Of a stretch of DNA of 63,613 nt, positions 42,622 to 52,561 are shown piece by piece. Source of the stretch: Alphaproteobacteria bacterium 65-37. Its GTDB lineage: Bacteria; Pseudomonadota; Alphaproteobacteria; Reyranellales; Reyranellaceae. The translations under genes and the position numbers were made by a program. The notes under the pieces are model-generated. The model searched no databases and was not told the origin of the DNA. It was given only the letters and a program-made list of their open reading frames with translations. Position 1 is the first letter of the stretch, and each line of letters opens with the position of its first letter. The stretch lies in the NCBI GenBank assembly GCA_001897995.1, contig MKRV01000196.1, forward strand, positions 1 to 63,613. The letters run 5' to 3'.

Positions 42622-44593
42622 CGGAAAGACCTCGATTGCAGAGCTGTTCCGACGACTCCTCGGCGAGAAGTTACCGTCGTTTAGGATGGAGGATTTTTCC
42701 CTCGGGAGTCACGAGTGCTTTTGGACAGCGTTCGGAGCCTCCCTGGAGGGCGCCCCTGCGCCGGCCGTGGCCGCACTCCTTCCAGCCATCAAGATCACAA
42801 TCGACATCACCTATGACGTCAATGCTCCCGACCTTGGCCCGCTGAGCGACTGTATCGTCGATCTCGACCCGAACTGTAGCGACGCAAGGTTGATCCTCAC
42901 CTACGGTCCCCGGCCGACCGCATCGGCCACGCTCTTCGCGGACCTCACGGTCGGCGAGGATGTGGCGCTCAATCGTCTGGCCTTGTTCCGCGCGCTGGGC
43001 AGCCGCGTGGCCAGCGCTTACACCGCATTGCTGGAGGCGGTGGACCCCAACGATCCCACCAACCGAAAGTCGCTGGAGCCGAAAACGCTCACCACGCTAA
43101 TCCGAGGCGGCTTTATCAATGCTCAGCGCGGATTAGACGACGACACCCACCGCGAGCGGGACGTTCTGGGTAAGGTCGTAGAGGTGCTCTTCCAGTCGGC
43201 GCTTACCGATCCCGTCGATCCCGGGAAGCGGACCACGGCCGAGCAGCTCAAGACGGCGGTGGAGCAAATCCAGGCCGACCTGCACGCCGGCTTCAATGCG
43301 AAGCTCACTTCGCTCCTGCCGACGTTCGACCTGTTCGGCTATCCTGGCCTTTCCGATCCCGGCCTTGTCACAGAAACCAGCTTCGACGTCGACAAGTTGC
43401 TGAACGATCACACCAAGGTTCGCTACGTCGGCGTCAACGGCATGACCCTGCCCGAAACTTACAACGGGCTCGGCGTGCGCAATCTGGTCTATATGCTGCT
43501 CCAGTTGTTGCGGTTCTTCCGCGAGTATCAGGCCACACCGACGACCGCCGGTGTGCATCTGATCTTCATTGAGGAACCTGAAGCCCACCTGCATCCCCAG
43601 ATGCAGGAGGTCTTCATCCGGCAGCTCGATCAGATCACCGGCGCCTTTGTCACCCAGCTCAACGAGAACAGGCCCTGGCCGGTCCAGTTCGTCGTAACCA
43701 CCCATTCTCCGCATATGGCAAACGAAGCGCGGTTCGAGGCCATGCGTTATTTCCTATCGGTTCCGGATGGGGAGGGCACGCGCTGTTCGGTCGTGAAGGA
43801 TTTGCGCAAGGGCATGGGCGGCGCGCCCGAGCCCGATCGCGAGTTCCTGCATCAATATTTGACCCTGACGCGGTGCGATCTGTTTTTCGCCGACAAGGCC
43901 GTCCTAGTCGAGGGCACGGCGGAGCGCATCCTGCTTCCGGCGATGATCCGCAAGACCGACAGTACCGCCGCCGGTCAGCTGCAGCTCGGCAGCCAGTATC
44001 TCACAGTGATGGAGGTGGGCGGCGCCTATGCGCACCGTTTTTTCGATCTTCTGTCGTTTCTCGAATTGCGCACCCTCATCATCACCGACATCGACGCGGT
44101 GAAGCCAAACGATGGCGGAAAGCGGGTCGCCGTGCCTGTGGCGGAGGGTTTATTCACTAGCAACGGGTGCTTGAAGGCCTTGTTTGGGGACGACGTTTCA
44201 CCGGAGGCTCTGCTAGGAAAGACCGCGGCTGAGAAGACAACCGGCATTCGGCGCATCGCTTTTCAAGTACCGGAAGCACAGGGCGGACCGTGCGGTAGGA
44301 GCTTCGAGGACGCCTTCATCTTGGCCAATCCTGCACGCTTTCCCCTTGGCGATGGCGACCAAGCGCTTGCGGCCTATTCGCTCGCTAGTGATCAAAAGAA
44401 GTCCACCTTCGCGCTGGAGCACGCGATCGAGCAGACTGATTGGAATGTTCCCCAGTATATCGCCGAGGGGCTGCGCTGGCTGGCGGAAGGCAATCCCGCC
44501 CCCGCGGAACCCGTTCCGCCGATCGCAGTCGAGATCGTCGCAGACGCCGGAGGCGTCGCGGTGAATGTGGCCGAGGTTGTCGACAATGGCTGA
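42521..44593 (+). CDS. gajA: Gabija GajA (OLD-family ATPase-TOPRIM endonuclease)
   Basis: A 690-residue OLD-family nuclease. The N-terminal ABC-type ATPase has Walker A GRNNSGKT (30-37) and, at about 350, LIFIEEPEAHLHPQMQ (Walker B) followed by VVTTHSPH. The C-terminal TOPRIM has VLVEGTAERILLPAMI (about 462, first Glu) and ITDIDAVKP (about 522, DxD). In Gabija, GajA nicks DNA when nucleotide pools are depleted and works in a complex with GajB. ATG 42521 has GAGAGGGGAGG upstream (42507-42517). The upstream frame from 42377 is the wrong start. The TGA overlaps gajB by 8 nt. At 690 residues it is longer than the founding GajA, with an extra segment in the ATPase region. Confidence 0.88.
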   Translation: MRIKAVEIENFRLLRDVSVGLEDRTTLIVGRNNSGKTSIAELFRRLLGEKLPSFRMEDFSLGSHECFWTAFGASLEGAPAPAVAALLPAIKITIDITYDVNAPDLGPLSDCIVDLDPNCSDARLILTYGPRPTASATLFADLTVGEDVALNRLALFRALGSRVASAYTALLEAVDPNDPTNRKSLEPKTLTTLIRGGFINAQRGLDDDTHRERDVLGKVVEVLFQSALTDPVDPGKRTTAEQLKTAVEQIQADLHAGFNAKLTSLLPTFDLFGYPGLSDPGLVTETSFDVDKLLNDHTKVRYVGVNGMTLPETYNGLGVRNLVYMLLQLLRFFREYQATPTTAGVHLIFIEEPEAHLHPQMQEVFIRQLDQITGAFVTQLNENRPWPVQFVVTTHSPHMANEARFEAMRYFLSVPDGEGTRCSVVKDLRKGMGGAPEPDREFLHQYLTLTRCDLFFADKAVLVEGTAERILLPAMIRKTDSTAAGQLQLGSQYLTVMEVGGAYAHRFFDLLSFLELRTLIITDIDAVKPNDGGKRVAVPVAEGLFTSNGCLKALFGDDVSPEALLGKTAAEKTTGIRRIAFQVPEAQGGPCGRSFEDAFILANPARFPLGDGDQALAAYSLASDQKKSTFALEHAIEQTDWNVPQYIAEGLRWLAEGNPAPAEPVPPIAVEIVADAGGVAVNVAEVVDNG

Positions 44594-46352
44594 GGAAGCG
44601 GAAAATCCCGCAGACGCCGCCGGGCGCATCGCGCTTGCGCGGATGTTTGCCTGTCTCGACGAGGGGCGCAGCTTTCGTCTGGAGGCCGGCGCCGGTGCCG
44701 GAAAGACCTACTCGCTCGACAAGGCGCTTCGCCGCCTGATCGATCGTCGGGGCCCCGAGCTTCTTCGGCGCGGCCAGCAAGTCGGCTGCATCACGTACAC
44801 CAACGTCGCCAAGGACGAGATCATCTCCCGCATCCAGGCCCATCCGGCCGTGCGTCCTGAGACGATCCACAGCTTTTGCTGGTCCATCCTGCAGGACTTC
44901 CAATCGACGCTCCGCGCGCTCGTCGCCACTCTTGAGGGTTGGGCGGAGCGTCTCGAACCTATTGGAGGCATTGGTGCCCGCCGTGTCCATTACGAGCTGG
45001 GATACCCCAGCGTTGGCGACCAACAGGTGACGCTTCGGCATGATGACGTTTTGGCGCTGATGATCCACGCGCTTGCCTATCCTAAGTTCCGATCGGTCCT
45101 AGTGGCCCGCTATCCCATTCTTCTCATTGACGAATACCAAGACACCGACGCCGCCTTCGTCAATGCGATCAAGGCGTGGTTCCTGAACACGGGCCAAGGC
45201 CCGCAGCTAGGCCTGTTCGGCGATCACTGGCAGAAAATCTATGGCGAGGGCTGCGGTCTGGTCGAGCACGCGGCGCTGGAAGTCATCGACAAGAATGCGA
45301 ACTTCCGATCCACCGACTCAATCGTCCAAGTTCTCAATCGAATGCGGCCGGCGCTGCCACAAATGGTGCGTGATTCCGCCATGCCGGGCGAAGCGCGCGT
45401 GTTTCACACCAATCTCTGGCCCGGCGCCAGGCGGACCGGACAAGGTGGTGGGCACTGGACAGGCGATACAAGCCCCGAGGCGGCAAAGGCATATTTCGCG
45501 CACATCAAGCATCGGCTCGCGGCCGAGGGCTGGGACCTCGCGGTCGGCAAAACCAAGATTCTCATGCTCAGCCACAGCGTCCTTGCGCGCGAGCAGGGCT
45601 ATTCAAGCATCCCGCAGATCTACGGCCAGTTCAACGATCCTTGGCTGAAGAAGGACGATCCCCACATCAAGTTTCTGGCCGACCAGTTGGAGCCGGCTTG
45701 CGCTGCCTTCGAGGCGAAGCGCTACGGCGAAATGTTCGAATGCTTCGGAACCGGAACGCCTAAAATCCGTACGCACGCGGACAAGGTGGCGTGGTCGGAT
45801 GCCATGACTGCACTGATCGCGCTGCGAATATCGGGGACGATCGGCGAGGTTGTCGACTTCATCGCTGCTCAGCCGCACATGCGCCTCCCCGAGCCGGTGG
45901 AAGAAGCGGAGCGACGACTGGCCGACGCCGGCCCCGAACCGACGGAAGGGGAGTCCCGGCGCATTACCCAGCTTCGGAAGCTGCGTGTGGTCCCCTATAC
46001 GGAACTCATCGCCCTCGACCGTTTCATCGACGGGCACACCCCGTTCGCCACCAAGCACGGCGTGAAGGGCGCGGAGTTCGAGAATGTGCTGGTGATCGTC
46101 GGTCGCGGCTGGAACAAATACAATTTCGGCCAGATGCTCGAATGGATCGAGGCCGGTCCGCCTGTCGGCAGGACTGAGTTCTTCGAGAACAACCGCAATC
46201 TGTTCTACGTGGCATGCTCCCGGCCCAAGATCCGCCTCGCTCTCCTGTTTACGCAGGTGCTTAGTGCAAACGCGATGGCGCAGCTCAGGGCTTGGTTTGG
46301 TGCCGACAACATCGTCGCGTTGCCGGCGGAGCCGGTCGCGGTGCCAGCATGA
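44586..46352 (+). CDS. gajB: Gabija GajB (UvrD-like helicase)
   Basis: A 588-residue superfamily 1 helicase-like protein. Walker A is EAGAGAGKT (33-41), the Walker B/DExx box is LLIDEYQDTDAAF (about 183), motif III is GLFGDHWQKIYGEG (Gabija-typical Trp-Gln), motif V is HGVKGAEFENVLVI and motif VI is FYVACSRPKIRLAL. GajB senses DNA ends or free nucleotides and activates GajA. All motifs are present. The start is ATG 44586, 8 nt inside gajA; an upstream in-frame codon at 44565 is less likely. It ends the defence block. Confidence 0.88.
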   Translation: MAEEAENPADAAGRIALARMFACLDEGRSFRLEAGAGAGKTYSLDKALRRLIDRRGPELLRRGQQVGCITYTNVAKDEIISRIQAHPAVRPETIHSFCWSILQDFQSTLRALVATLEGWAERLEPIGGIGARRVHYELGYPSVGDQQVTLRHDDVLALMIHALAYPKFRSVLVARYPILLIDEYQDTDAAFVNAIKAWFLNTGQGPQLGLFGDHWQKIYGEGCGLVEHAALEVIDKNANFRSTDSIVQVLNRMRPALPQMVRDSAMPGEARVFHTNLWPGARRTGQGGGHWTGDTSPEAAKAYFAHIKHRLAAEGWDLAVGKTKILMLSHSVLAREQGYSSIPQIYGQFNDPWLKKDDPHIKFLADQLEPACAAFEAKRYGEMFECFGTGTPKIRTHADKVAWSDAMTALIALRISGTIGEVVDFIAAQPHMRLPEPVEEAERRLADAGPEPTEGESRRITQLRKLRVVPYTELIALDRFIDGHTPFATKHGVKGAEFENVLVIVGRGWNKYNFGQMLEWIEAGPPVGRTEFFENNRNLFYVACSRPKIRLALLFTQVLSANAMAQLRAWFGADNIVALPAEPVAVPA

Positions 46353-46761
46353 ATATCGCCCAGCATTTGGCCGAGGTCGTCGGGTGTTCGGGGGATGCCA
46401 GGTGAAGGCGAAGTGGCGGTCCTCGTAGACTTCGGTGGCCTGTCCTCCGTCGCTGACCGTGAGCCGATCCGGCTCGAAAGCGACCCATCCGAAGGCGAGC
46501 CTTTCTTCGGGCTCGACCCCGGCCCCGCGGGGACGCCGACCGGCCGCGAACAGGTTGGTCATGTCGATGCGGAAAACGGCGACCCTAACGAACGAACCGG
46601 ACGCTGGTGCAATCGGAAGGACTGCGGGAATCGTGCATTGTTGATGAAATTGCGACCACCAATGAATGTCGGTCTCGGTGGTTGCGGGCCCCGCGCTTTG
46701 GGCTTAGGCGGCGGCCTGAAGAAGCAAGTTAAGCTGGTTGCGCTCCCCCGCAACCAAATCA
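46353..46761. other. Region between gajB and the terminator: remnant of a minus-strand gene and a hairpin
   Basis: On the minus strand from 46562 a frame reads MTNLFAAGRRPRGAGVEPEERLAFGWVAFEPDRLTV followed by SDGGQATEVYEDRHFAFTWHPP, which looks like a genuine protein start. It becomes antisense to gajB after about 46370, so it is probably the N-terminal stump of a gene cut at the island edge. I do not know the family. On the plus strand, 46736-46742 (GGTTGCG) and 46749-46755 (CGCAACC) form a 7-bp-stem hairpin just before the terminator. No complete gene and no tRNA is present. Confidence 0.4.
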
Positions 46762-46792
46762 AGCCGCCCCCAGGGGCGGCTTTTTGCTTTTA
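46762..46792 (+). terminator. Rho-independent terminator
   Basis: Nine-base arms AGCCGCCCC (46762-46770) and GGGGCGGCT (46773-46781), closing to a small loop, followed by TTTTTGCTTTT. Strong and oriented on the plus strand, so it ends transcription coming from the gajAB side. On the minus strand (LysR gene direction) it has no good T-tract. Confidence 0.85.
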
Positions 46793-46811
46793 CTACTCTC
46801 AACCCGGGCAC

Positions 46812-47705
46812 TCACTCGACCGGCTTGTTGTCGACGATGATCTCTTGCAGCGTGTCGAAGATCGCGTTCGCGGCAGGCGAATAGGGAGGGGGCGAACGGG
46901 TCAGCCAGAAATTGAGCGCGAGCGGGAAATCGACGATGCGGCTCGCGCGCACCACTCCAGCCTGCAGTTCTTCGCGCCACGACGACAATGGATTGATGGT
47001 CGCCCCGACGCCGGCGACGACAGCGGCATGCATCAATGCAACAGAGTCGATTTCGGCCACGATGTTCGGTGTCTTGGCGGCCTGACGGAACGCGGCGTCG
47101 TACAGCGTGCGCAGTGTCTGGCGAGGACTCGGCAGCAGCAGGTGCAAGGTGCCGATCTCGGCAAGTCGCATCGCAGCCGGTAATTCGAAGCTCGACGGGC
47201 TGATCAGATGCAGATCTTCCTTGTACATCGGCGTCGAGGTGACGCCTGCTCGCGTCTCGTCGCGCAGCAGCGCGGCGAGATCGAGCTGTCCGGCGATCAC
47301 ACGCTCCGTCAGTTCACCGGTCATGCCTTCGAGGATGAGAAGACGGACCTGCGGGAAGCGCTGACGCGCGAGGGTCAGCAGCGGCACGCCGAACAGCCCT
47401 GCCGTGCCGGCCGTAAAGCCAATGGCGACGTTGCCGGACAGTATGTCCGATTGAGCTCGGACCGCCGTTCGCGCCTGTTCGACCTGGCGCAGGATGATCT
47501 GCGCCTCGCGCAACATCGCCTCGCCGGCCGCCGTTGGCCGCACGCCCGTCCGCGTCCGGTTGAACAGGCGAGCCTTGAGCTCGACCTCGAGAATCGCAAG
47601 CTGCTGGCTGAGCGACGCCTGGCTCATGCCCAGCCGCGCCGCCGCGCGCGTCAGGCTTCCGGCCTTGCAAATCTCGACGAAATATTGAAGCCGGCGGGTT
47701 TCCAT
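46812..47705 (-). CDS. LysR-family transcriptional regulator
   Basis: A 297-residue LysR protein. The N-terminal winged helix is complete (METRRLQYFVEICKAGSLTRAAARLGMSQASLSQQLAILE); the C-terminal substrate-binding domain has the usual strands (VAIGFTAGTAGLFGVPLL ... LLLPSPRQTLRTLYDAA). It is divergent from the hydrolase/transporter operon with a 175-bp spacer, so it probably controls those genes in response to a peptide-like compound. The start ATG 47703-47705 opens the canonical first helix. The sequence outside the DNA-binding domain resembles the Nac/CynR-like branch, but the inducer cannot be predicted. Confidence 0.9.
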   Translation of the reverse strand: METRRLQYFVEICKAGSLTRAAARLGMSQASLSQQLAILEVELKARLFNRTRTGVRPTAAGEAMLREAQIILRQVEQARTAVRAQSDILSGNVAIGFTAGTAGLFGVPLLTLARQRFPQVRLLILEGMTGELTERVIAGQLDLAALLRDETRAGVTSTPMYKEDLHLISPSSFELPAAMRLAEIGTLHLLLPSPRQTLRTLYDAAFRQAAKTPNIVAEIDSVALMHAAVVAGVGATINPLSSWREELQAGVVRASRIVDFPLALNFWLTRSPPPYSPAANAIFDTLQEIIVDNKPVE

Positions 47706-47880
47706 TCACACACCGCAGGGCGCGGGACGTCGGTCAGAACGAGGTCGTGGAAGGGATAAAACATCCAACAAAATCAAAAGGCAAATGATTTACCTATGGA
47801 ACTATCGGCACTCACTGGTTCCGCCGAGTCGGAGCCCCTCCTAGTGTGACGGAATTGCGAAGTCAGGAAGAAGAAAGCAC
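47706..47880. promoter_or_regulatory. Divergent promoter between the LysR and CocE-family genes
   Basis: This 175-bp spacer holds an AT-rich core with a dyad AAATCA (47771-47776) - 9 bp - TGATTT (47786-47791), a plausible LysR-type recognition element near the middle. AGGAAG (47863-47868) precedes the GTG at 47881. Confidence 0.45.
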
Positions 47881-49728
47881 GTGTCACGGTACGAAGGTTC
47901 AAGTGTTGCCTACGACTTTCATGTGGTGCGCGACATCGATGTCGCCATGCGGGACGGGACGAAGCTCTCTACCGATGTCTACCTCCCGGCGCTCGGCGGC
48001 AAACCACTCGAAGGGCCGTGGCCCGTGGTCGTCGAGCGTACCCCGTACGACAAATCGCGCCGCGTCTCGCATTCGCAATCGGGGCGCTTCTTTGCCCGGC
48101 GCGGCTATGCGGTGGTGATGCAGGATGTGCGTGGACGCTGGTCGTCGGAGGGCGACTTCGAGTTCCTGCGCAATGAATCGAGCGACGGCTACGACACGCT
48201 GGTCTGGATCGACGAGCAGGCGTGGAGCAACGGCAAGGTCGGAACCATAGGATACTCCTATACCGCGGCTGACCAGCAGTCGCTTGCCATAACCGATCCT
48301 CCGGGCCTCGTGACGCAGCAGCTATTCGATGGCGGCTACAACTATTTCACCAAGACATTCCGCCATCGCGGTGCCTGCGAATACGCGATCTTCCTGCAAT
48401 ACGTCCTGCAGATGGCGCGGCAAAGCAAGGAAGCCGCGGCTGACGCCGAAGTCCGTGACGCTCTGGATCGCATGTGGGCGAACCTTGGCAAGTGGGTGCG
48501 GCGTCTCCCGCTTCGGCGGGGAGAATCCCCGCTGCGCCTGCTGCCGAAATATGAGAACTGGTTCTTCGACATGCTGACGCGGTCCGACTACGACGCGTAT
48601 TGGAAGGATCCCAGTCTCAATCTGGAGGAGGCGATCGACCGCTATCCCGATATCCCGGTGTTCCTCGAAACGGCGTGGTACGGCCATCACATAACCGCGA
48701 CGCTGACCAAATATGCCGAGATGCGCCGTCGCCACCACACGCCGAAGAAGCTGCTTGTCGGCACGTGGACGCACGGCATGGAGCACTTCGTGGAATCGTG
48801 GGCGGGCGAGGTCGATTTCGGCCCCGAAGCCGCGCTGGAGAACGTCAACGACCTGCGACTGCGCTGGTGCGATCAGTATCTGAAGGGCCTCGACACGGGC
48901 CTCGAGCGCGAGCCGCCGGTGCGCATCTTCGTGATGGGAGGGGGGACCGGACGGCGCAACTTGCAGGGGCGCCTCGATCATGGCGGTCGCTGGCGCGACG
49001 AGCAGGACTGGCCGCCGCCCGGCATGCAGCCGACGCCGTACTATTTCCATGGCGACGGCAGCCTCTCGACGGAGAAGCCCGCCAAGGAGGCGCTGCCGAG
49101 CGGCTTCACCTTCAATCCGGCCGATCCGGTCCCGACCGTCGGCGGCAATTTTCCCGAGAAGGCGATCCCCGGTCTCCTCGACGGCGGCGGCTTCGATCAG
49201 CGCGGCAGGTCCGATCTCATTCTCTGCCAGGACACGCTGCCGCTCTCGGCGCGGCGCGACGTGCTGGTGTTCCGCACGCCGCCTCTGGCCGAAGGCGTCG
49301 AGCTGACCGGCCCGCTGGTGGTGCGGCTGTGGGTCAGTTCGAGCGCGGTCGATACCGATTTCACGGCCAAGCTCGTCGACGAGTATCCGCCTAATCCCGA
49401 CTATCCCGAAGGTTTTGCGCTCAACATCGCCGATGCCATCACGCGCATGCGCTATCGCGATTCGCGTGAGCGTGCCGAGCTGATGGAGCCGGGCAAGGTC
49501 TACGAGGTCCGCATCGATCCGCAGGCCACGAGCAACCACTTCGCCCGCGGCCATCGTATCCGCGTCGATATCTCGAGCAGCAACTTCCCGCACTACGACG
49601 TCAACCCGAACACGGGCGAACCGCTGGGCCTCGAGCGCCGGTCGGTCGTGGCGCACCAGACCGTCTATCACGATGCGGTACGGGCCTCGCACATCGAGCT
49701 TCCGGTCGTGCCGTCGCGAGGAAAGTGA
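47881..49728 (+). CDS. CocE/NonD family alpha/beta hydrolase
   Basis: A 615-residue hydrolase of the CocE/NonD/X-Pro dipeptidyl peptidase (S15) group. The N-terminal alpha/beta fold has the typical start VVRDIDVAMRDGTKLSTDVYLP, RTPYDKSR, and QDVRGRWSSEGDF. The nucleophile Ser126 is in GYSYTAA, and the C-terminal His is probably in WTHGMEH. Residues about 380-600 are the PepX_C galactose-binding-like jelly roll (VELTGPLVVRLWVSSSAVDTDFTAKLVDEYP and FARGHRIRVDISSSNFPHYDVNPNTGE). Members cleave acyl esters or N-terminal dipeptides. Being first in an operon with a peptide ABC transporter suggests it acts on the imported substrate. No signal peptide is seen, so it is cytoplasmic. GTG 47881 is the start. 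Confidence 0.88.
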   Translation: MSRYEGSSVAYDFHVVRDIDVAMRDGTKLSTDVYLPALGGKPLEGPWPVVVERTPYDKSRRVSHSQSGRFFARRGYAVVMQDVRGRWSSEGDFEFLRNESSDGYDTLVWIDEQAWSNGKVGTIGYSYTAADQQSLAITDPPGLVTQQLFDGGYNYFTKTFRHRGACEYAIFLQYVLQMARQSKEAAADAEVRDALDRMWANLGKWVRRLPLRRGESPLRLLPKYENWFFDMLTRSDYDAYWKDPSLNLEEAIDRYPDIPVFLETAWYGHHITATLTKYAEMRRRHHTPKKLLVGTWTHGMEHFVESWAGEVDFGPEAALENVNDLRLRWCDQYLKGLDTGLEREPPVRIFVMGGGTGRRNLQGRLDHGGRWRDEQDWPPPGMQPTPYYFHGDGSLSTEKPAKEALPSGFTFNPADPVPTVGGNFPEKAIPGLLDGGGFDQRGRSDLILCQDTLPLSARRDVLVFRTPPLAEGVELTGPLVVRLWVSSSAVDTDFTAKLVDEYPPNPDYPEGFALNIADAITRMRYRDSRERAELMEPGKVYEVRIDPQATSNHFARGHRIRVDISSSNFPHYDVNPNTGEPLGLERRSVVAHQTVYHDAVRASHIELPVVPSRGK

Positions 49729-49774
49729 CCGGTATGCCGCCCCGGCGCATCTGCGTCCCTGACCGTTGGCCGCG

Positions 49775-50722
49775 ATGAAGCTTTCCCTGCTTCACCGCAG
49801 CTTGAGCTGGATCATCACGCTTTGGGCGGTGACGGTGATTGCGTTCGTCGTGCTGGAGATCCTGCCCGGGGATCCGGCCCTGGTTCTGCTGGGACCCGAT
49901 GCGCAGCCGGACACGCTGGCGGCATTGCGCCTGCAGCTGGGCCTCGATCGGCCGGCCTATGTCCGCTACGGCGAGTGGATCCTGGGCTTGCTGCGCGGCG
50001 ATCTCGGCATCAGCTACACCTACGACATTTCGGTGCGGGAGCTGATCGGATCGCGACTGAAAGTGACGATCCCGCTCGCCGTGCTGTCGATGGCGCTGGC
50101 AACAGCGCTCGCGCTGGTCCTCGGCATCTATGCGGCGTCCCGGCACAACAAGCTCGGCGACTACGGCGTCATGGCTCTGACGCAGGTCGGCGTCGCGATT
50201 CCGAGCTTCTGGCTCGGCATGCTGCTTGTCCTGCTGTTCTCGCTCACCTTGCGCTGGTTCTCGGCCGGCGGCTTTCCGGGCTGGGAAGCCGGGCTGTGGC
50301 CGGGCCTGAAGGCGCTGGTCTTGCCGGTCGTTGCCTTGGCCGTCGCGCAGGCGGCGGTGCTGGCGCGGGTCGTGCGCGCGTCCCTGCTCGACGTGCTGGG
50401 CGAGGATTTCGTGCGGACGGCACGCTCCAAGGGCCTGACGCGTGGGCAGGCGCTGCGACGGCACGCGCTGCGCAACGCACTGATCCCGGTCGTCACCGTC
50501 ATCGGGCTGCAGTTCGCCCACATGCTGGCGGGGACCATCGTGATCGAGAACGTGTTCTCGCTGCCGGGGCTCGGCCGGCTGATCTTCCAGTCGATCAACC
50601 AGCGCGACCTGATGGTGATCAAGAACGTGGTGGTGTTTCTCGCCGCCATCGTCATCACCGTGAATTTCATCGTCGATCTGTTCTATCTCGCGATCGACCC
50701 GCGCCTGCGGCAGGCGTCGTGA
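49775..50722 (+). CDS. Peptide ABC transporter permease (DppB-like)
   Basis: A 315-residue inner-membrane permease with about six helices. It has the DppB/OppB N-terminus ([33 protein letters not shown]) and the EAA loop ([36 protein letters not shown]), which docks with the ATPases. The start is ATG 49775 (MKLSLLHRS); the TTG at 49766 is less likely. It is followed with a 4-nt overlap by the second permease. The operon is hydrolase, permease, permease, ATPase, ATPase, receptor, all on the plus strand with spacings of at most 46 bp. Confidence 0.93.
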   Translation: MKLSLLHRSLSWIITLWAVTVIAFVVLEILPGDPALVLLGPDAQPDTLAALRLQLGLDRPAYVRYGEWILGLLRGDLGISYTYDISVRELIGSRLKVTIPLAVLSMALATALALVLGIYAASRHNKLGDYGVMALTQVGVAIPSFWLGMLLVLLFSLTLRWFSAGGFPGWEAGLWPGLKALVLPVVALAVAQAAVLARVVRASLLDVLGEDFVRTARSKGLTRGQALRRHALRNALIPVVTVIGLQFAHMLAGTIVIENVFSLPGLGRLIFQSINQRDLMVIKNVVVFLAAIVITVNFIVDLFYLAIDPRLRQAS

Positions 50723-51582
50723 CGGCGCTCGCCCGACCCTCCGCGTCGGCACCGCGCAGACCGCGGTTGTTGCGTTATCCGAGCCTCGCCGTCGGCGGTG
50801 CGATCGCGACAGTGGTGATCGGCATGGCGCTGCTGTCGCTGGTGTGGACCCCTTACTCGCTGATGGCGATGAACATGCGGCAGCGCCTGCAGGCACCCTC
50901 TCTGCAGCATCTGCTCGGCACCGATCAGTTCGGCCGCGATCTGCTGTCGCTGCTGATGATCGGGGCGCAGAACTCGCTGGCCGTCGGTGTCGTGGCGGTC
51001 GTCATAGGGCTGGTCATCGGCACGGCCCTCGGTCTCCTCGCGGCGGCGCGTCGCGGTTGGGTGGACGAAGTCGTGATGCGCTTCTGCGATTTCGTGTTCG
51101 CCTTTCCCGCGGTGCTGTCGGCGGTGATGCTGGCCGCGGCGCTCGGTCCGGGGACCGGCAACGCCATGCTGGCCATCGGCATCTACAACATTCCGATCTT
51201 CGCGCGTATTGCCCGCGGCGCGGCCAAGAGCGTGTGGGCGCGCGAGTTCGTCACGGCCGCCCGGACGGCGGGCAAGGGCATCATCCGCATCTCCGTCGAG
51301 CACGTGCTTCCCAACATTCTCAATATCATCGTGGTGCAGGCGACGATCTCGTTCGCGACCGCCGTCCTCGCCGAAGCCGCGCTGAGCTATCTCGGCCTCG
51401 GCACGCAGCCACCCGCGCCGAGCTGGGGGCGCATGCTGCATGAATCGCAGACCTTCCTGTCGCGTGCCGCCTACCTCTCCATCATTCCCGGCCTGACGAT
51501 CGTCGTCACCGTGCTCGGCCTCAACCTGCTCGGAGACGGGTTGCGCGACCTGCTCGACCCGCGTCAGTCGGCGGAGCGCTGA
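50719..51582 (+). CDS. Peptide ABC transporter permease (DppC-like)
   Basis: A 287-residue permease of the DppC/OppC class. The N-terminus is a short positively charged tail and a first helix ([24 protein letters not shown]). Characteristic [31 protein letters not shown] follows, then an EAA loop ([27 protein letters not shown]) and [20 protein letters not shown], which is strongly conserved in DppC. GTG 50719 overlaps the first permease's stop by 4 nt. The C-terminus [15 protein letters not shown] is typical. It pairs with the upstream permease to make the channel. Confidence 0.93.
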   Translation: MTALARPSASAPRRPRLLRYPSLAVGGAIATVVIGMALLSLVWTPYSLMAMNMRQRLQAPSLQHLLGTDQFGRDLLSLLMIGAQNSLAVGVVAVVIGLVIGTALGLLAAARRGWVDEVVMRFCDFVFAFPAVLSAVMLAAALGPGTGNAMLAIGIYNIPIFARIARGAAKSVWAREFVTAARTAGKGIIRISVEHVLPNILNIIVVQATISFATAVLAEAALSYLGLGTQPPAPSWGRMLHESQTFLSRAAYLSIIPGLTIVVTVLGLNLLGDGLRDLLDPRQSAER

Positions 51583-51583
51583 C

Positions 51584-52561
51584 ATGGCCCTGCTGGAGGT
51601 GCAGAACCTGTCCATTCGCCTGGAGCGCGCCGATGAATCGGTCGATCTGGTGCGCGACGTCTCGTTCAGTGTCGGCGAGGGCGAGGTGGTCGGCGTGTTG
51701 GGCGAGTCGGGTTGCGGGAAGTCGCTGACGGCGTTCTCCGTGCTCGGCCTGCTGCCGCAGGGCATGAAAATCTCGGGCCGCATCGCCTTCGACGGCGAAG
51801 ACCTGCTGACGCTCGACGAGAAGGCGCTGTGCGCGCTGCGCGGCAATCGTATCGGCATGATCTTCCAGGAGCCGATGACCGCGCTCAATCCGGTCAAGAC
51901 GGTCGGAGATCAGATCGCCGAGCCGTTGCGGCTGCACAAACGCCTCGGCCGGGCGGCGGCGCGGTCGGAAGCCCGGCGATTGCTCGAGCGCATCCGTTTG
52001 CCCGATCCCACTGCGGCGTTGGATGCCTATCCCCATCAGCTCTCCGGCGGGCAGCGGCAACGCGTTGTCATCGCCATGGCGCTGGCCTGCCGGCCGAACC
52101 TGCTCATTGCCGACGAGCCGACCACGGCGCTCGATACGACCGTGCAGCGGCAGATCCTGGATCTTCTGGTCGATCTCGTCGAAGAGACGGACAGTGGGCT
52201 GCTGCTCATCACGCACGATATCGGCATCATGGCGGAAACGACCGATCGAGTGCTCGTCATGTATGGTGGCGCGATCGTCGAGGCGGCGCCGACGGCCGCC
52301 CTGGTGAATTCCCCGGCGCATCCCTATACGCGCGCGCTGCTGCAGGCGACGCCGCAACGGGCGCTCGGCAGCGACGCGCGGCTGGAGCCGATCCCCGGCA
52401 CGGTGCCGCCGCCATCTTCCCACGATGTCGGATGCCGGTTCCGGACGCGCTGCACGCTGGCGACGGCGCAATGCGAGAAGAGCCCACCGCTGCGTGAGCT
52501 TGGACCTGGCCGTATCGCGGCCTGCTGGCGATTGGAGCAGGGCGGGGGAACGGCGCCATGA
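51584..52561 (+). CDS. Peptide ABC transporter ATPase (DppD-like)
   Basis: A 325-residue ATP-binding subunit. Walker A is GESGCGKS (43-50), the signature LSGGQRQRV is at about 155, and Walker [13 protein letters not shown] is at about 176. The C-terminal oligopeptide-transporter domain has the four-cysteine-type motif GCRFRTRC...C.....C (about 284-312), used for an iron-sulphur or zinc site in DppD/DppF. It energises peptide uptake with the next ATPase. ATG 51584 is 1 nt after the permease stop; the end overlaps the second ATPase by 4 nt. Confidence 0.94.
   Translation: MALLEVQNLSIRLERADESVDLVRDVSFSVGEGEVVGVLGESGCGKSLTAFSVLGLLPQGMKISGRIAFDGEDLLTLDEKALCALRGNRIGMIFQEPMTALNPVKTVGDQIAEPLRLHKRLGRAAARSEARRLLERIRLPDPTAALDAYPHQLSGGQRQRVVIAMALACRPNLLIADEPTTALDTTVQRQILDLLVDLVEETDSGLLLITHDIGIMAETTDRVLVMYGGAIVEAAPTAALVNSPAHPYTRALLQATPQRALGSDARLEPIPGTVPPPSSHDVGCRFRTRCTLATAQCEKSPPLRELGPGRIAACWRLEQGGGTAP

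Noticed and set aside
46736..46755. A tRNA-fMet-like 3' end (CCCCGCAACCA) near the terminator
   Set aside because: Only about 11 bases match; there is no T arm or anticodon arm, and the bases are explained by a simple hairpin.
48322..49692. Long minus-strand ORF opposite the CocE-type hydrolase
   Set aside because: Repetitive Arg/His/Val composition without family motifs; the plus strand is clearly coding.
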